Of a DNA stretch of 64,000 bases, positions 1 through 9,042 are shown in pieces (positions within the stretch are counted from its first letter, which is position 1; every line of letters starts with the position of its first letter). The notes beneath the pieces are model-generated. The model had not been told where the DNA came from. It made no database searches and worked only from the letters and a program-made list of their open reading frames with translations. Origin of the DNA: Streptomyces sp. CoH27 (GTDB lineage: Bacteria > Actinomycetota > Actinomycetes > Streptomycetales > Streptomycetaceae); NCBI RefSeq assembly GCF_020181035.1, contig NZ_JAIQYY010000014.1:62001-126000 (forward strand). Direction: 5' to 3'. Made by a program: the position numbers and the translations under genes.

Positions 1-114
1 TGGGGAGCAGCTCGCGCCACATCTCCTGGAAGGAAGGGGCGGCCGAAGCGGCAGACGGCGACGAGGGCTCAGCCCCCACCGGACCGTTGCCGCTCAGCTC
101 GGCGGAGCGCTGGG

Positions 115-118
<4 letters not shown>
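1..118 (-). CDS. Partial CDS downstream of hutU, product unknown
   Basis: A GTG start at 118 overlaps the hutU stop in a GTGA arrangement, so this gene is probably translationally coupled to hutU. Only about 39 codons lie inside the window. They begin with a low-complexity Ala/Ser/Pro stretch followed by FQEMWRELLP, and run off the left edge. In Streptomyces the gene after hutU is usually another histidine or ureide catabolic amidohydrolase of the M20 family. That identity is inferred from neighbourhood, because no catalytic residue is visible here. Confidence 0.6.
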
Positions 119-1779
<1,661 letters not shown>

Positions 1780-1803
1780 CGTCTGCCTCCTCCTGTTACT
1801 ACG

Positions 1804-1832
1804 TCTATTCACATCCTGTAGGTCTGAATAGA
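1804..1832. promoter_or_regulatory. Inverted repeat upstream of hutU, candidate operator
   Basis: A perfect 8-base inverted repeat, TCTATTCA and TGAATAGA, is separated by 13 bases. It lies 25 bases upstream of the hutU start in the divergent hutU/decarboxylase promoter region. The A+T-rich symmetry suggests a repressor site. The left arm contains CTATTCACA, which also occurs at 8987-8995 in front of the lyase/transporter divergon. The regulator is not identified. Confidence 0.45.
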
Positions 1833-1919
1833 ACTAGTCAATACATCGGAGGCCCCCCGTTCGCGCGCCGCCGGTGTTTGGCTGGACAGGTACCTGAGGC
1901 GGAGACGAGGGGAGACGCT

Positions 1920-3293
1920 GTGGAGCGGGACATCCAGACCGAGGCCCAGGACCGCGCCGCCCGGCGGGACGAGGCGGTGCGCGCCGCCGTGGAGCAGGGG
2001 CTGCTCGGGCCGGACGCGGCCGTGGTCGGGCTGCTGGACGTGACCGGAATCCGGCGGTCGGCGGCGGCCCTGCGGACGGCGTTCGACGCGGCGGTGGCGC
2101 CCGGCACCCCGGTGCTGCACGCCTTCGCGGTGAAGGCGACCCCGCTGGTGCCGGTGCTGCGGCTGCTGGGCGAGGCGGGTCTCGGCGCGGAGGTCGCGAG
2201 CCCGGGCGAGCTGGCGCTGGCGCGGGCCGCCGGGATGCCGGCGGGGCGGACGGTGCTGGACGCGCCCGCGAAGACCCCGGCCGAGCTGCGCGAGGCGCTG
2301 GCGCTGGGCATCGCCGTGAACGCCGACAACCCGCAGGAGCTGGACCGGCTGGACGCCCTCGTCCGGCAGACGTCCACCCGCTCCCCGCTGGGCCTCAGGG
2401 TCAACCCGCAGATCGGCGGCGGGGCCATCGGGGCCACGTCCACGGCGACGGCGACCTCGAAGTTCGGGGTGGCGCTGCGGGACGAGGGGGCGCGCGAGTG
2501 GGTCGTCCAGGCGTTCCTGGAGCGGCCGTGGCTGACCCGGCTGCACGCCCACACCGGCTCACAGGGCATCCCGCTGCCGCTGCTGGCGCGGGGCGTCGCG
2601 GAGACGTACGCGCTCGCGGAGGAGGTCAACGCGCGGGCCGGGCGGCGGCAGATCGACACGCTCGACATCGGCGGCGGGCTCTCGGTGGACTTCGCCTCCG
2701 AGGTGGCGGCGCCGACGTACGCGCAGTACGCGCGCGTGCTGGCCGAGCAGGTGCCGGGGCTGTTCGACGGGCGGTACGGGCTGGTGACCGAGTTCGGGCG
2801 CTCGCTCATGGCCCGGCACGGGACGGTGGTGGCGCGGGTGGAGTACGCCAAGAGCGCGGGCGGGCGGCGGATCGCGGTGACGCACGCGGGCGTGCAGGTG
2901 GCGACGCGGACGGTGTACGTGCCCGAGGCGTGGCCGCTCAGGATCGCCGGGTACGACGCCAAGGGGCGCCCCAAGCAGGGGCCGGACGTGGTGCAGGACG
3001 TGGCCGGGCCGGCCTGTTTCTCGGGCGACCTGCTCGCCGAGGGGCGCGCGCTGCCCGCGCTGGAGCAGGGCGACTACGCGGCGGCGCTGGACACGGGCGC
3101 GTACTACTTCGCCCACCACTACGCCTACAACTCCCTGGCCCGGCCCGGAATCTACGGCTTCGCGCCGGACGGTGCGGGAGGTGTCGCCTTCGCGGTCGTA
3201 CGGGAGCCGCAGACCATGGCCGAGGTGGTGGCGGAGTCCGGCGGCGCGCACGTGGACGCGCTCACCACCCTGCGGGCGCCCGGGAGCCGTTGA
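1920..3293 (+). CDS. PLP-dependent alanine-racemase-fold decarboxylase (diaminopimelate/ornithine decarboxylase family)
   Basis: This 457-residue protein is a fold-type III PLP decarboxylase of the LysA/ornithine decarboxylase group. The PLP lysine is Lys72 in AFAVKATP. Other family landmarks are HAHTGSQ, the phosphate-binding DIGGGL, EFGRSL, and a C-terminal GPACFSGD block with the catalytic cysteine followed by GAYYF. It is probably a paralogue rather than the biosynthetic lysA, because it sits alone and divergent from hutU. The substrate is unknown. The GTG at 1920 has GAGGGGAG in good position. Upstream in-frame codons would run into the hutU promoter. Confidence 0.85.
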   Translation: MERDIQTEAQDRAARRDEAVRAAVEQGLLGPDAAVVGLLDVTGIRRSAAALRTAFDAAVAPGTPVLHAFAVKATPLVPVLRLLGEAGLGAEVASPGELALARAAGMPAGRTVLDAPAKTPAELREALALGIAVNADNPQELDRLDALVRQTSTRSPLGLRVNPQIGGGAIGATSTATATSKFGVALRDEGAREWVVQAFLERPWLTRLHAHTGSQGIPLPLLARGVAETYALAEEVNARAGRRQIDTLDIGGGLSVDFASEVAAPTYAQYARVLAEQVPGLFDGRYGLVTEFGRSLMARHGTVVARVEYAKSAGGRRIAVTHAGVQVATRTVYVPEAWPLRIAGYDAKGRPKQGPDVVQDVAGPACFSGDLLAEGRALPALEQGDYAAALDTGAYYFAHHYAYNSLARPGIYGFAPDGAGGVAFAVVREPQTMAEVVAESGGAHVDALTTLRAPGSR

Positions 3294-3472
3294 CGCACGC
3301 CCCCTCCCCCGCGCACAACTCGATCAACTCCCCTGACACAGAGTTCAGTTGACCCACACTAGTACGCCGGACGCATGTTCCACTGGAAAATGCCAAAGGC
3401 TCCCCCCGCGGCGCGCACGGTGCGTAGTGTCGGCGTCACTCAGCCGGATTCCCAGGCGGGAGGGGAGCCACG
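3294..3472 (+). other. Leader/promoter region of the roadblock operon
   Basis: This gene-free stretch contains an inverted repeat, TCAACT...AGTTGA, at about 3323-3351. A TTGACC hexamer at the right edge of the repeat could be a -35 element. The region ends with the GGGAGGGGAG ribosome-binding site of the first roadblock gene. The promoter itself is not assigned with confidence. Confidence 0.25.
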
Positions 3473-3859
3473 GTGCCCGGAATCGACGAGTGCCTGCTGG
3501 AAGCGATGCGGTTGCCTGGTGCGCGGGGCGCCGCGCTCGTGGACTGGACGAGCGGACTGGCGCTCGGCACGGTCGGGGAGGCGCCTGGCGGCGATCACGA
3601 GACGACCGCCGCCGAGGCCGCCGAACTGGCCCGGATGGCCGCCGAGCACGGCGCGTTCGCGGCCCGCGCGGATGACGGGCGGCCACCCGTCGAGGACGTG
3701 ATCGTCAGCAACCGCGACAGCTACCACCTGCTGCGGTTCGTGGACACGTCTTTCGACAGCAGTGTGTTCCTGCATCTGTGGCTCGGCCGCGAGGACGGCA
3801 ACCTCGCGCTCGCCCGGATCCGGCTCGGCGAGATGGCCGCCCGGCTGGTGCTGGGATGA
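3473..3859 (+). CDS. Roadblock/LC7-like protein, first gene of operon
   Basis: The 128-residue soluble protein resembles the fourth gene of this operon. Both have ALVDxTSGxALGT near the N terminus and a middle motif in which a short helix is followed by YHLxR. The predicted alternation of strands and helices and the length fit the roadblock/LC7 (MglB-like) fold, whose members act as dimeric scaffolds or regulators of small GTPases. The GTG start follows a strong GGGAGGGGAG site. The stop overlaps the next ATG by four bases, so translation is coupled. No catalytic motif is visible. The family call comes from motif similarity and context. Confidence 0.75.
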   Translation: MPGIDECLLEAMRLPGARGAALVDWTSGLALGTVGEAPGGDHETTAAEAAELARMAAEHGAFAARADDGRPPVEDVIVSNRDSYHLLRFVDTSFDSSVFLHLWLGREDGNLALARIRLGEMAARLVLG

Positions 3860-4647
3860 CCGTGACGCACATACCTCCGCTGCCGGTACGGGACAAGACG
3901 GCCGGCCGGGCCCTGTCGCCGATGCTGACCCGGCTGGCCGAGGAGCGGGCCACCGGCGTCCTGGTGCGCGAGCACGGCACCCTGTACCTCGCCGAGGGCC
4001 GGGTGGTGCACGCCGAGAGCCCCTGCTCCCCGGGCCTCGACGTGCTCCTCACAGCCCACGGCACCCTCGCGGCCGCCGCCTGGCAGCGGGCCGCCGCGCG
4101 CACCGCGGGCCCGCCGCAGGCCGCCGAACTCCTGCTGGAGTCGGGACTGTTGACCACAGGTGCGCTGGAGCTGTGCCATCTGGACGCGCTGTACGACGCC
4201 GGGTACTTCGCGCTGGCGCCGAGCAGCACCCCGGGCCGCTTCCGCTACGACAACACCCCCCGGCTCGGCCCGCTGCCCTCGGTCCCGGTCGTCGCGCTGG
4301 AACGCGAGACGCTGCGCCGCCGGCTGCTGCTGCACCGGCTGTGGCCCGACCCGGCCATCGACAGCGCCCCGCTGATCCGGGCCGACCCGGCGGCGCCCGC
4401 GCCGGTCACGGCCCGGCAGCGGGTGGTCCTGGACCGCGTGGACGGCGTCCGCACGGCCACCGGGATCGCCCGGAACCTGGGCCGGCAGGCCTTCCACACG
4501 CTGGTCGACGTGCGCCGGCTCGCGGCGGCCGGCCACCTCGCACCGGTGCCGCCCGCGGTCCCGGCCTCCCTGCCGTACCCACCCCCGGTCACCGACCCCG
4601 ACATCGCGCTGCTGAAGAGGCTCAGGGATGCGCTGGAGGCGCTTTGA
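3856..4647 (+). CDS. DUF4388/PATAN-like protein with C-terminal helical region
   Basis: This 263-residue cytoplasmic protein starts at an ATG overlapping the previous stop (ATGA). Residues 20-70 read as a PATAN/DUF4388-type module: short strands around GVLV...GTLYLAEGRVVHAESP followed by a helical hairpin. Such modules are often found with two-component, roadblock or Mgl-type polarity proteins. The C-terminal third (TARQRVVLDRVDG...) looks like a small winged-helix fold. No enzyme motif is seen. The gene is embedded between roadblock genes, so it is probably their partner. Confidence 0.65.
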   Translation: MTVTHIPPLPVRDKTAGRALSPMLTRLAEERATGVLVREHGTLYLAEGRVVHAESPCSPGLDVLLTAHGTLAAAAWQRAAARTAGPPQAAELLLESGLLTTGALELCHLDALYDAGYFALAPSSTPGRFRYDNTPRLGPLPSVPVVALERETLRRRLLLHRLWPDPAIDSAPLIRADPAAPAPVTARQRVVLDRVDGVRTATGIARNLGRQAFHTLVDVRRLAAAGHLAPVPPAVPASLPYPPPVTDPDIALLKRLRDALEAL

Positions 4648-4681
4648 ACGGCACCGCCCCGCCGAGAGGAGAGAGCTGATC

Positions 4682-5182
4682 GTGTCCGAAGAGGACCTCC
4701 AGGCCGTCCTGGAGGAGCTGCGCCGGCTGCGGACCCGGGTGCCGCAGCTCACCGGCGCCCTGGCGGCCGGCGTCGACGGGCTCGTCGTCGCCCACGACAC
4801 CCCGGGGGTGGACCCGGAGGGCCTGGCCGCGCTGACCGCCGCCGCGCTCGGCGTGGCCGTACGGGTCAGCGACGCCACCGGGCACGGCGGCTTCCGCGAG
4901 CTGCTGGTGCGCGGCGAGGGCGGCTACGTCGCCACCTACGCCGCGGGCCGCACCGCCGTACTGACTCTGCTCGCCGAGGGCCGGGTCAACGTCGGGCGGC
5001 TGCACCTGGAGGGCCGCCGGGCCGGCGCCCGGATCGGGGAGCTGCTCGACGCCGCCGAGGCCGCCGCCCGGGCCGCCGCCCCGCCCCGAAGGACGCTGGG
5101 CGCCGTCAGCCCCGCGCCACCGGCCCGTACCCGTACGACCCGCACCGCGGGCGCCGACATGCGCACCGCGACCGACAGTTGA
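4682..5182 (+). CDS. Roadblock/LC7-like protein with basic Pro/Thr tail
   Basis: This 166-residue protein is the third gene of the operon. The N-terminal 110 residues alternate helices and strands around GVDGLVVAHDTPG, which resembles the roadblock/LC7 pattern of VDGLVVA followed by a long helix. The last 45 residues are disordered and rich in Ala, Pro, Arg and Thr. The GTG at 4682 was chosen because GAGAGGAGAG precedes it. An ATG at 4628 overlapping the previous gene is an alternative. The gene ends 20 bases before the fourth gene. Confidence 0.65.
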   Translation: MSEEDLQAVLEELRRLRTRVPQLTGALAAGVDGLVVAHDTPGVDPEGLAALTAAALGVAVRVSDATGHGGFRELLVRGEGGYVATYAAGRTAVLTLLAEGRVNVGRLHLEGRRAGARIGELLDAAEAAARAAAPPRRTLGAVSPAPPARTRTTRTAGADMRTATDS

Positions 5183-5202
5183 ACGATTCGAGAGGACTCA
5201 CC

Positions 5203-5577
5203 GTGGCGAACACCGAAACCGCACTGAAAGAAGCGCTCACCTCCATCGAGGGCGCCACCGGCGTCGCGCTCGTCGACTACACCAGCGGGATGGCGCTGGG
5301 CACGATGGGCGGCAGCAAGACCTTCGACCTGAACGTGGCCGCCGCCGGCAACACCGACGTGATCCGCGCCAAGATGCGCACGATGGAGATGTTGGGGCTC
5401 AAGAGCGAGATCGAGGACATCCTGATCACGTTGACGGACCAGTACCACCTGGTCCGCCTGCTCAAGAGCCGCGGCGGCAACGGCCTGTTCCTCTACCTGG
5501 TCCTGGACACCTCCCGGGCCAACCTGGCGATGGCACGGCACCAGCTGAAGAAGATCGAGCAGGAGCTGGAGATCTAG
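5203..5577 (+). CDS. Roadblock/LC7-like protein, last gene of operon
   Basis: The 124-residue product is paralogous to the first gene of the operon, sharing VALVDYTSGMALGTMGG against AALVDWTSGLALGTVG and a similar YHLVRLL motif. It fits the roadblock/LC7 family. The GTG at 5203 follows AGAGGA. Its TAG stop lies in the CTAG at the left edge of the inverted-repeat element at 5574-5786, so the original C terminus may have been different. No small Ras-like GTPase is encoded nearby, unlike typical mgl or conservon loci. Confidence 0.75.
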   Translation: MANTETALKEALTSIEGATGVALVDYTSGMALGTMGGSKTFDLNVAAAGNTDVIRAKMRTMEMLGLKSEIEDILITLTDQYHLVRLLKSRGGNGLFLYLVLDTSRANLAMARHQLKKIEQELEI

Positions 5578-5786
5578 TGCCGCAACAGGCAACGTTCGCC
5601 CCGTCGCGACGCCCTGCACGCTCCCCCAGAGGGGGTACCCCCACTCGCCGCACCGGCCGAAAGCCCAAGTACGTCCAGTACGAGGGCTTCCGGCCGGCAC
5701 TCCCCCAGCCTTCGGCCGGGGGGACCCCCAGAGCACGCACCGGACGCCGCTCCTTGACGGGCAGACGTTGCCTGCCGCGGCACTAG
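5574..5786. repeat. MITE-like inverted-repeat element with CTAG ends
   Basis: The element of about 213 bases has imperfect terminal inverted repeats of roughly 30 bases. The left end reads CTAGTGCCGCAACAGGCAAC, and the right end is the reverse complement of CTAGTGCCGCGGCAGGCAAC. CTAG at both outer ends could be a 4-base target duplication. Inside are CCCCCAG/GGGGG palindromic motifs at about 5621-5645 and 5700-5733 of the kind repeated in many Streptomyces genomes. There is no transposase. It sits between convergent genes and supplies a TAG stop to each. It could also act as a bidirectional terminator. Confidence 0.7.
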
Positions 5787-6367
5787 ACCAGCGCAGCGGT
5801 ACGGCGGCGGGCCCCGCCCGGGGCCGCGTCGCCGGCCGCGACACCCGTACCGCGCCACCCCTTCACGGCCTTGCCCACCGGGCTGCCGCCGCGTCGGCCG
5901 AGCCAGTCGACGCGCACCCACAGCAGAGTCTGCTCCGCCCGCTCGCGCCGCCCGATGCGGGCCGCCTTCAGCCGCAGCCCGGTGCCGAGCCCGGCGAGCA
6001 GCATGCCGCCGGCGGCGGGGACGGCGAAGGCGGAGCCGAGGGCCGCGGCGAAGGCCGCCAGCAGCCACCACCGGTGGCCCCGGCGCCAGGCGCGCACGGT
6101 CACCGCCCGGTCCTGCAGCACGTCGAACTTGCCCGCGCGGGCCGCCCCGCGGGCGAGGGCGTCGTACCGCTTCCGCCGTGCCAGTGGTACGCCGGCCGCG
6201 GCGACGAGGAACAGCGCGGCCCCGGCCAGCACCCCGATCCGGCGGCCGGTCACCCCGGGCGGCAGCACCCCGACCCCGGCCGCGGCCACCCCGAACCACC
6301 ACAGCGGTGCGGCCCCGGCCCGTACGACGACGGCCACCCGGGCCAGTCCCTGCCCTCCGCGCGCCAC
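5783..6367 (-). CDS. Small membrane protein of unknown function
   Basis: This 194-residue protein has two hydrophobic hairpins, near residues 22-60 and 100-135, separated by a basic segment, suggesting about four membrane segments. The C-terminal tail is Arg/Gly rich. The GTG at 6367 was preferred because GGGAGG lies five bases upstream. A GTG at 6385 is possible. The TAG stop comes from the right end of the inverted-repeat element, so the native tail may have been replaced. I do not recognise the family. Confidence 0.6.
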   Translation of the reverse strand: MARGGQGLARVAVVVRAGAAPLWWFGVAAAGVGVLPPGVTGRRIGVLAGAALFLVAAAGVPLARRKRYDALARGAARAGKFDVLQDRAVTVRAWRRGHRWWLLAAFAAALGSAFAVPAAGGMLLAGLGTGLRLKAARIGRRERAEQTLLWVRVDWLGRRGGSPVGKAVKGWRGTGVAAGDAAPGGARRRTAALV

Positions 6368-6451
6368 GTCAGCCTCCCGTGTCACGTGTCCATCCAGCGC
6401 CTGTTGTCTCCCGCAGAAGCTAGGGGCAGAACGTGAGACGAGTCTGAGAGC

Positions 6452-6480
6452 GCGCCCGGAAGGAGGGCGCCCGGAAGGAG
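6452..6480. repeat. Direct repeat of 14 bases
   Basis: Two copies of GCGCCCGGAAGGAG lie 15 bases apart immediately downstream of the rpiR-type gene. They show no hairpin potential. This looks like a local tandem duplication with no evident function. Confidence 0.6.
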
Positions 6481-6481
6481 A

Positions 6482-7375
6482 TCACTCCACGAACAGCCCG
6501 CGCGCCACCGCCTTCGTGTCGAACTCCTCCAGGCGGGCCTGGGCGTCGGGCAGGTCGTCACAGAGCGCCTCCAGCAGCACCCGGCCGAGCAGCATCGGGG
6601 CGCACGCGGTGTCGAAGGCGAGGCCGGTGCCGACGGCGGCGGGCAGCAGCAGGTCGGAGTGCTTGGCGACCGGTGCGAACGCCGAGTCGGCGACCGTGAC
6701 CGTCGTCAGCCCGACGTCCTGGGCGTAGGCGAGGGTGTCCACGACCTCGCGGGGGTGCCGGGGCAGCGCGAAGCACAGCAGGGCGGAGGCGCCCGCGCGG
6801 ACGGCGGCATCGATGCGGTCCTGGATCATCGTGCCGCCCTCGTTGAGCAGCCGGACGTCCGGGTGGACCTTGGCGGCGAAGTACGAGAAGCCGTACGCCT
6901 GGGAGGCGGCGGCCCGCAGGCCGAGCACCGGCAGCGGGCGGGAGGCGGCGAGGATCCGGCCGGCCCGCTGCACCGGACGCGGGTCGGCGAGGAGTTCGGC
7001 GAGGTGCCTCAGGTTCTCGATCTCGGCCTCGACGGCCTGCTGGTACTCGTTGAACGCGCCTGCCTCGGCGGCCGGTTCGACGGGGACGACCTCGCGCAGA
7101 TACCTGCGCAGCGCCGGATAGCCGTCGAAGCCGAGGGCGACCGCGAAGCGGGTGACGGACGGCTGGCTGACGCCCGCCAGCTCGGCCAGCTCCACGCTGG
7201 ACAGGAAGGGCACGTCGGCGGCCCGCCGGACCATGCTGTGCGCGATCCGGCGCTGGGTCGGGGTGAGCCGGTGCCCCTCGAAGAGCGCCTGCAGCCGGCC
7301 CGCGGGGCTGTCGGTCACACCGCCGGACGCGGCGCCTTCCGCGGAGTCCACACCGGTAACCCTGTCCACACTCAT
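6482..7375 (-). CDS. RpiR/MurR-family transcriptional regulator
   Basis: The 297-residue protein has an N-terminal helix-turn-helix of RpiR type (TPTQRRIAHSMV...VELAELAGVSQPSVTRFAVALG, roughly residues 38-90) and a C-terminal SIS-like sensor domain from about residue 140. The SIS domain normally binds a phosphosugar, but it is also found in regulators of amino-acid catabolism. The ATG overlaps the stop of the preceding HAL-like lyase gene (ATGA), so the two are co-translated. The gene presumably controls this divergon. The effector cannot be read from sequence. Confidence 0.9.
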   Translation of the reverse strand: MSVDRVTGVDSAEGAASGGVTDSPAGRLQALFEGHRLTPTQRRIAHSMVRRAADVPFLSSVELAELAGVSQPSVTRFAVALGFDGYPALRRYLREVVPVEPAAEAGAFNEYQQAVEAEIENLRHLAELLADPRPVQRAGRILAASRPLPVLGLRAAASQAYGFSYFAAKVHPDVRLLNEGGTMIQDRIDAAVRAGASALLCFALPRHPREVVDTLAYAQDVGLTTVTVADSAFAPVAKHSDLLLPAAVGTGLAFDTACAPMLLGRVLLEALCDDLPDAQARLEEFDTKAVARGLFVE

Positions 7376-8901
7376 GACGCGCTCCCCCTCCAGATGTCCG
7401 TGAACCGGTCGAGCAGTGCGGCCGCCCGCGTCACGTCCTGCGTGAGCGGCCGGTCGGCCGGGTCGGGGTCGAGGACCGACTCGGCGAGCGCGAACGCCCG
7501 GCCGGCCGGCAGCCCCGGGTCGGGCCGCAGATCGCGCTGACGCAGCGCGCGGACGGCGGCGACGAGTTCGCAGCCGACCACCAGACGATACGCACCGCAC
7601 GCGCGCAGGGTCTGCCGCGCGGCGAGCGAGGCGAAGCTCGCCTGTTCCTCGACGCCCCGGGAGAGTACAGCGTGGCCGAGCGAGGCGGGCGCGGAGAAGG
7701 CCCGCAGATCGCCGAGGGCGGCGGCGGCCGCGTACTCCAGGATCATCACGCCGGAGGCGGCCGGCTCGTGGTCGGCGAGGAAGGGGCGCAGGCGGGTGTA
7801 GGCGGGCTCGTTGAGCGTGGACAGCCGGGAGGTCGACAGCCGGGCCACCTGGGTGAGCGCGAGTCTGAAGTGGTCCAGGGCGAGGGCGAGTTGGAGGGCG
7901 TAGAAGCCGCCGTGGTGGTAGGCGGCGAGGTCCTCGGGAGCGATGAGCGGGTTCTCGGCGGCCGCGTTGATCTCCACGGTGAGGACCTGCTCCAGGGCGT
8001 CGGCCGCGTCGTGCGCGGGGCCGTGTATCTGGGGCACGCACCGCAGGCCGTACGGGTCCTGGATCCGGCCGAGCGGCGGGGTGGGCCGGTCGGCGGCGCC
8101 GATCAGCTCGCGCATCCGCCGGGCCACCTCGGCGCTGCCCCGGTGCGGGCGGGCGGCGTGCACGGGGGCGGCGTACGCCTCGTGGGAGCCGTCGACGGCG
8201 AGCAGGGACAGGGCCGCGACGACCTGGGTGGCGCCGATCAGCCCGCGCAGTTCGTGCAGGGCGAGCGCGGACTGGCCGAGGGTGACGGCGTTGCTGCTGA
8301 TCAGCGCCAGGGCGTCGTTGTTGTCGAGGGGCTGCGGCTCGGGGGCGGCCGGGCCTCGCCAGGGGTGTTCCCCGGCCAGCGCGAGGCCGACCTGGGCGAG
8401 GCCCGCTATGTCGCCGGTGCCGACCGAGCCGAACTCGTTGACCACCGGATACGCGCCGGACTCCAGTGCGTCGCACAGCGCGGTGACCACGCTCGGCCGC
8501 AAGCCGGCGCCACCGGCGAGCAGTTGGTTGGCGCGGACGGCGAGGGCGGCACGTACCTGACGGGCGGGGAGTTCCTCGCCGACGGCGCCGGCGTGGCTGC
8601 GCAGCAGGCGCAGGCCGTGATCGGCGGCAGCCTCGGTGGGCACGTCCTCGTTCCGGTTGGCGCCGACGCCGGTGGAGCGGCCGTAGACCCGCCCGGTGGC
8701 GGCGATCTGCCGGGCGGTGTTCCAGGAGTGCTCCACGCGCAGCAGGGCATCGGCCCCGGGGACGGGACGCGCGGCGCCGTCGGCGAGACGTACGACGTCC
8801 TCGACGCCGAGGCCGGACCCGTCCAGGACCACCGTCGCGGATCGCTCGGACGGCTCCACGGCCGGAACGGACGGCGGATTGTCCACGATACGAGACGACA
8901 T
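7372..8901 (-). CDS. HAL/PAL-fold lyase lacking the canonical MIO triad
   Basis: The 509-residue protein is clearly in the histidine/phenylalanine ammonia-lyase superfamily. It has YGRSTGVG (the YGxNTGFG block), ALISSNAVTLG, QDPYGLRCVPQIHG, AAAENPLI and VEEQASFASLAARQ with the conserved glutamate. The cofactor-forming motif GSVGASGDL is replaced by GSVGTGDIA, so Gly161-Thr162-Gly163 stand where Ala-Ser-Gly should form MIO. I confirmed this from the codons at 8413-8421. It is therefore unlikely to be an ordinary hutH. No lysine is visible in the protein. The ATG at 8901 follows GAGGGGAG, and GTG at 8904 is an alternative. It is divergent from a betaine transporter and coupled to rpiR. Confidence 0.88.
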   Translation of the reverse strand: MSSRIVDNPPSVPAVEPSERSATVVLDGSGLGVEDVVRLADGAARPVPGADALLRVEHSWNTARQIAATGRVYGRSTGVGANRNEDVPTEAAADHGLRLLRSHAGAVGEELPARQVRAALAVRANQLLAGGAGLRPSVVTALCDALESGAYPVVNEFGSVGTGDIAGLAQVGLALAGEHPWRGPAAPEPQPLDNNDALALISSNAVTLGQSALALHELRGLIGATQVVAALSLLAVDGSHEAYAAPVHAARPHRGSAEVARRMRELIGAADRPTPPLGRIQDPYGLRCVPQIHGPAHDAADALEQVLTVEINAAAENPLIAPEDLAAYHHGGFYALQLALALDHFRLALTQVARLSTSRLSTLNEPAYTRLRPFLADHEPAASGVMILEYAAAAALGDLRAFSAPASLGHAVLSRGVEEQASFASLAARQTLRACGAYRLVVGCELVAAVRALRQRDLRPDPGLPAGRAFALAESVLDPDPADRPLTQDVTRAAALLDRFTDIWRGSAS

Positions 8902-9042
8902 CACGCCCAAACTCCCCTCGATCCGGACACCGGATCTTGCCTCTCGATCATCCGTTACAGCGAATTAACGCCAAACCGTTGCCAAGCTATTCACACACCA
9001 AGAACTCTGCATGACGTTATACAGCCGGGCAAGGGACATCTC
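8902..9042. promoter_or_regulatory. Divergent promoter region, lyase/transporter
   Basis: The 141-base region is A+T rich relative to its surroundings and must hold promoters in both directions. It contains CTATTCACA at 8987-8995, also present in the inverted repeat before hutU, and a TGCATGACGTTATACA stretch at about 9009-9024. The AAGGGA ribosome site of the transporter gene ends the region. The individual promoters were not resolved. Confidence 0.4.

Noticed and set aside
3473..5577. A conservon (cvn) operon.
   Set aside because: Conservons carry a sensor kinase, a roadblock protein, a DUF742 protein and a GTPase. Here there is no kinase and no GTPase.
5574..5786. A small protein gene within the inverted-repeat element (a 69-codon frame exists).
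   Set aside because: The frame is made from the repeat arms and palindromes and has no ribosome-binding site.
7372..8901. Annotation as plain histidine ammonia-lyase (hutH).
   Set aside because: The Ala-Ser-Gly triad needed to form MIO is absent, so the ordinary activity is not supported.
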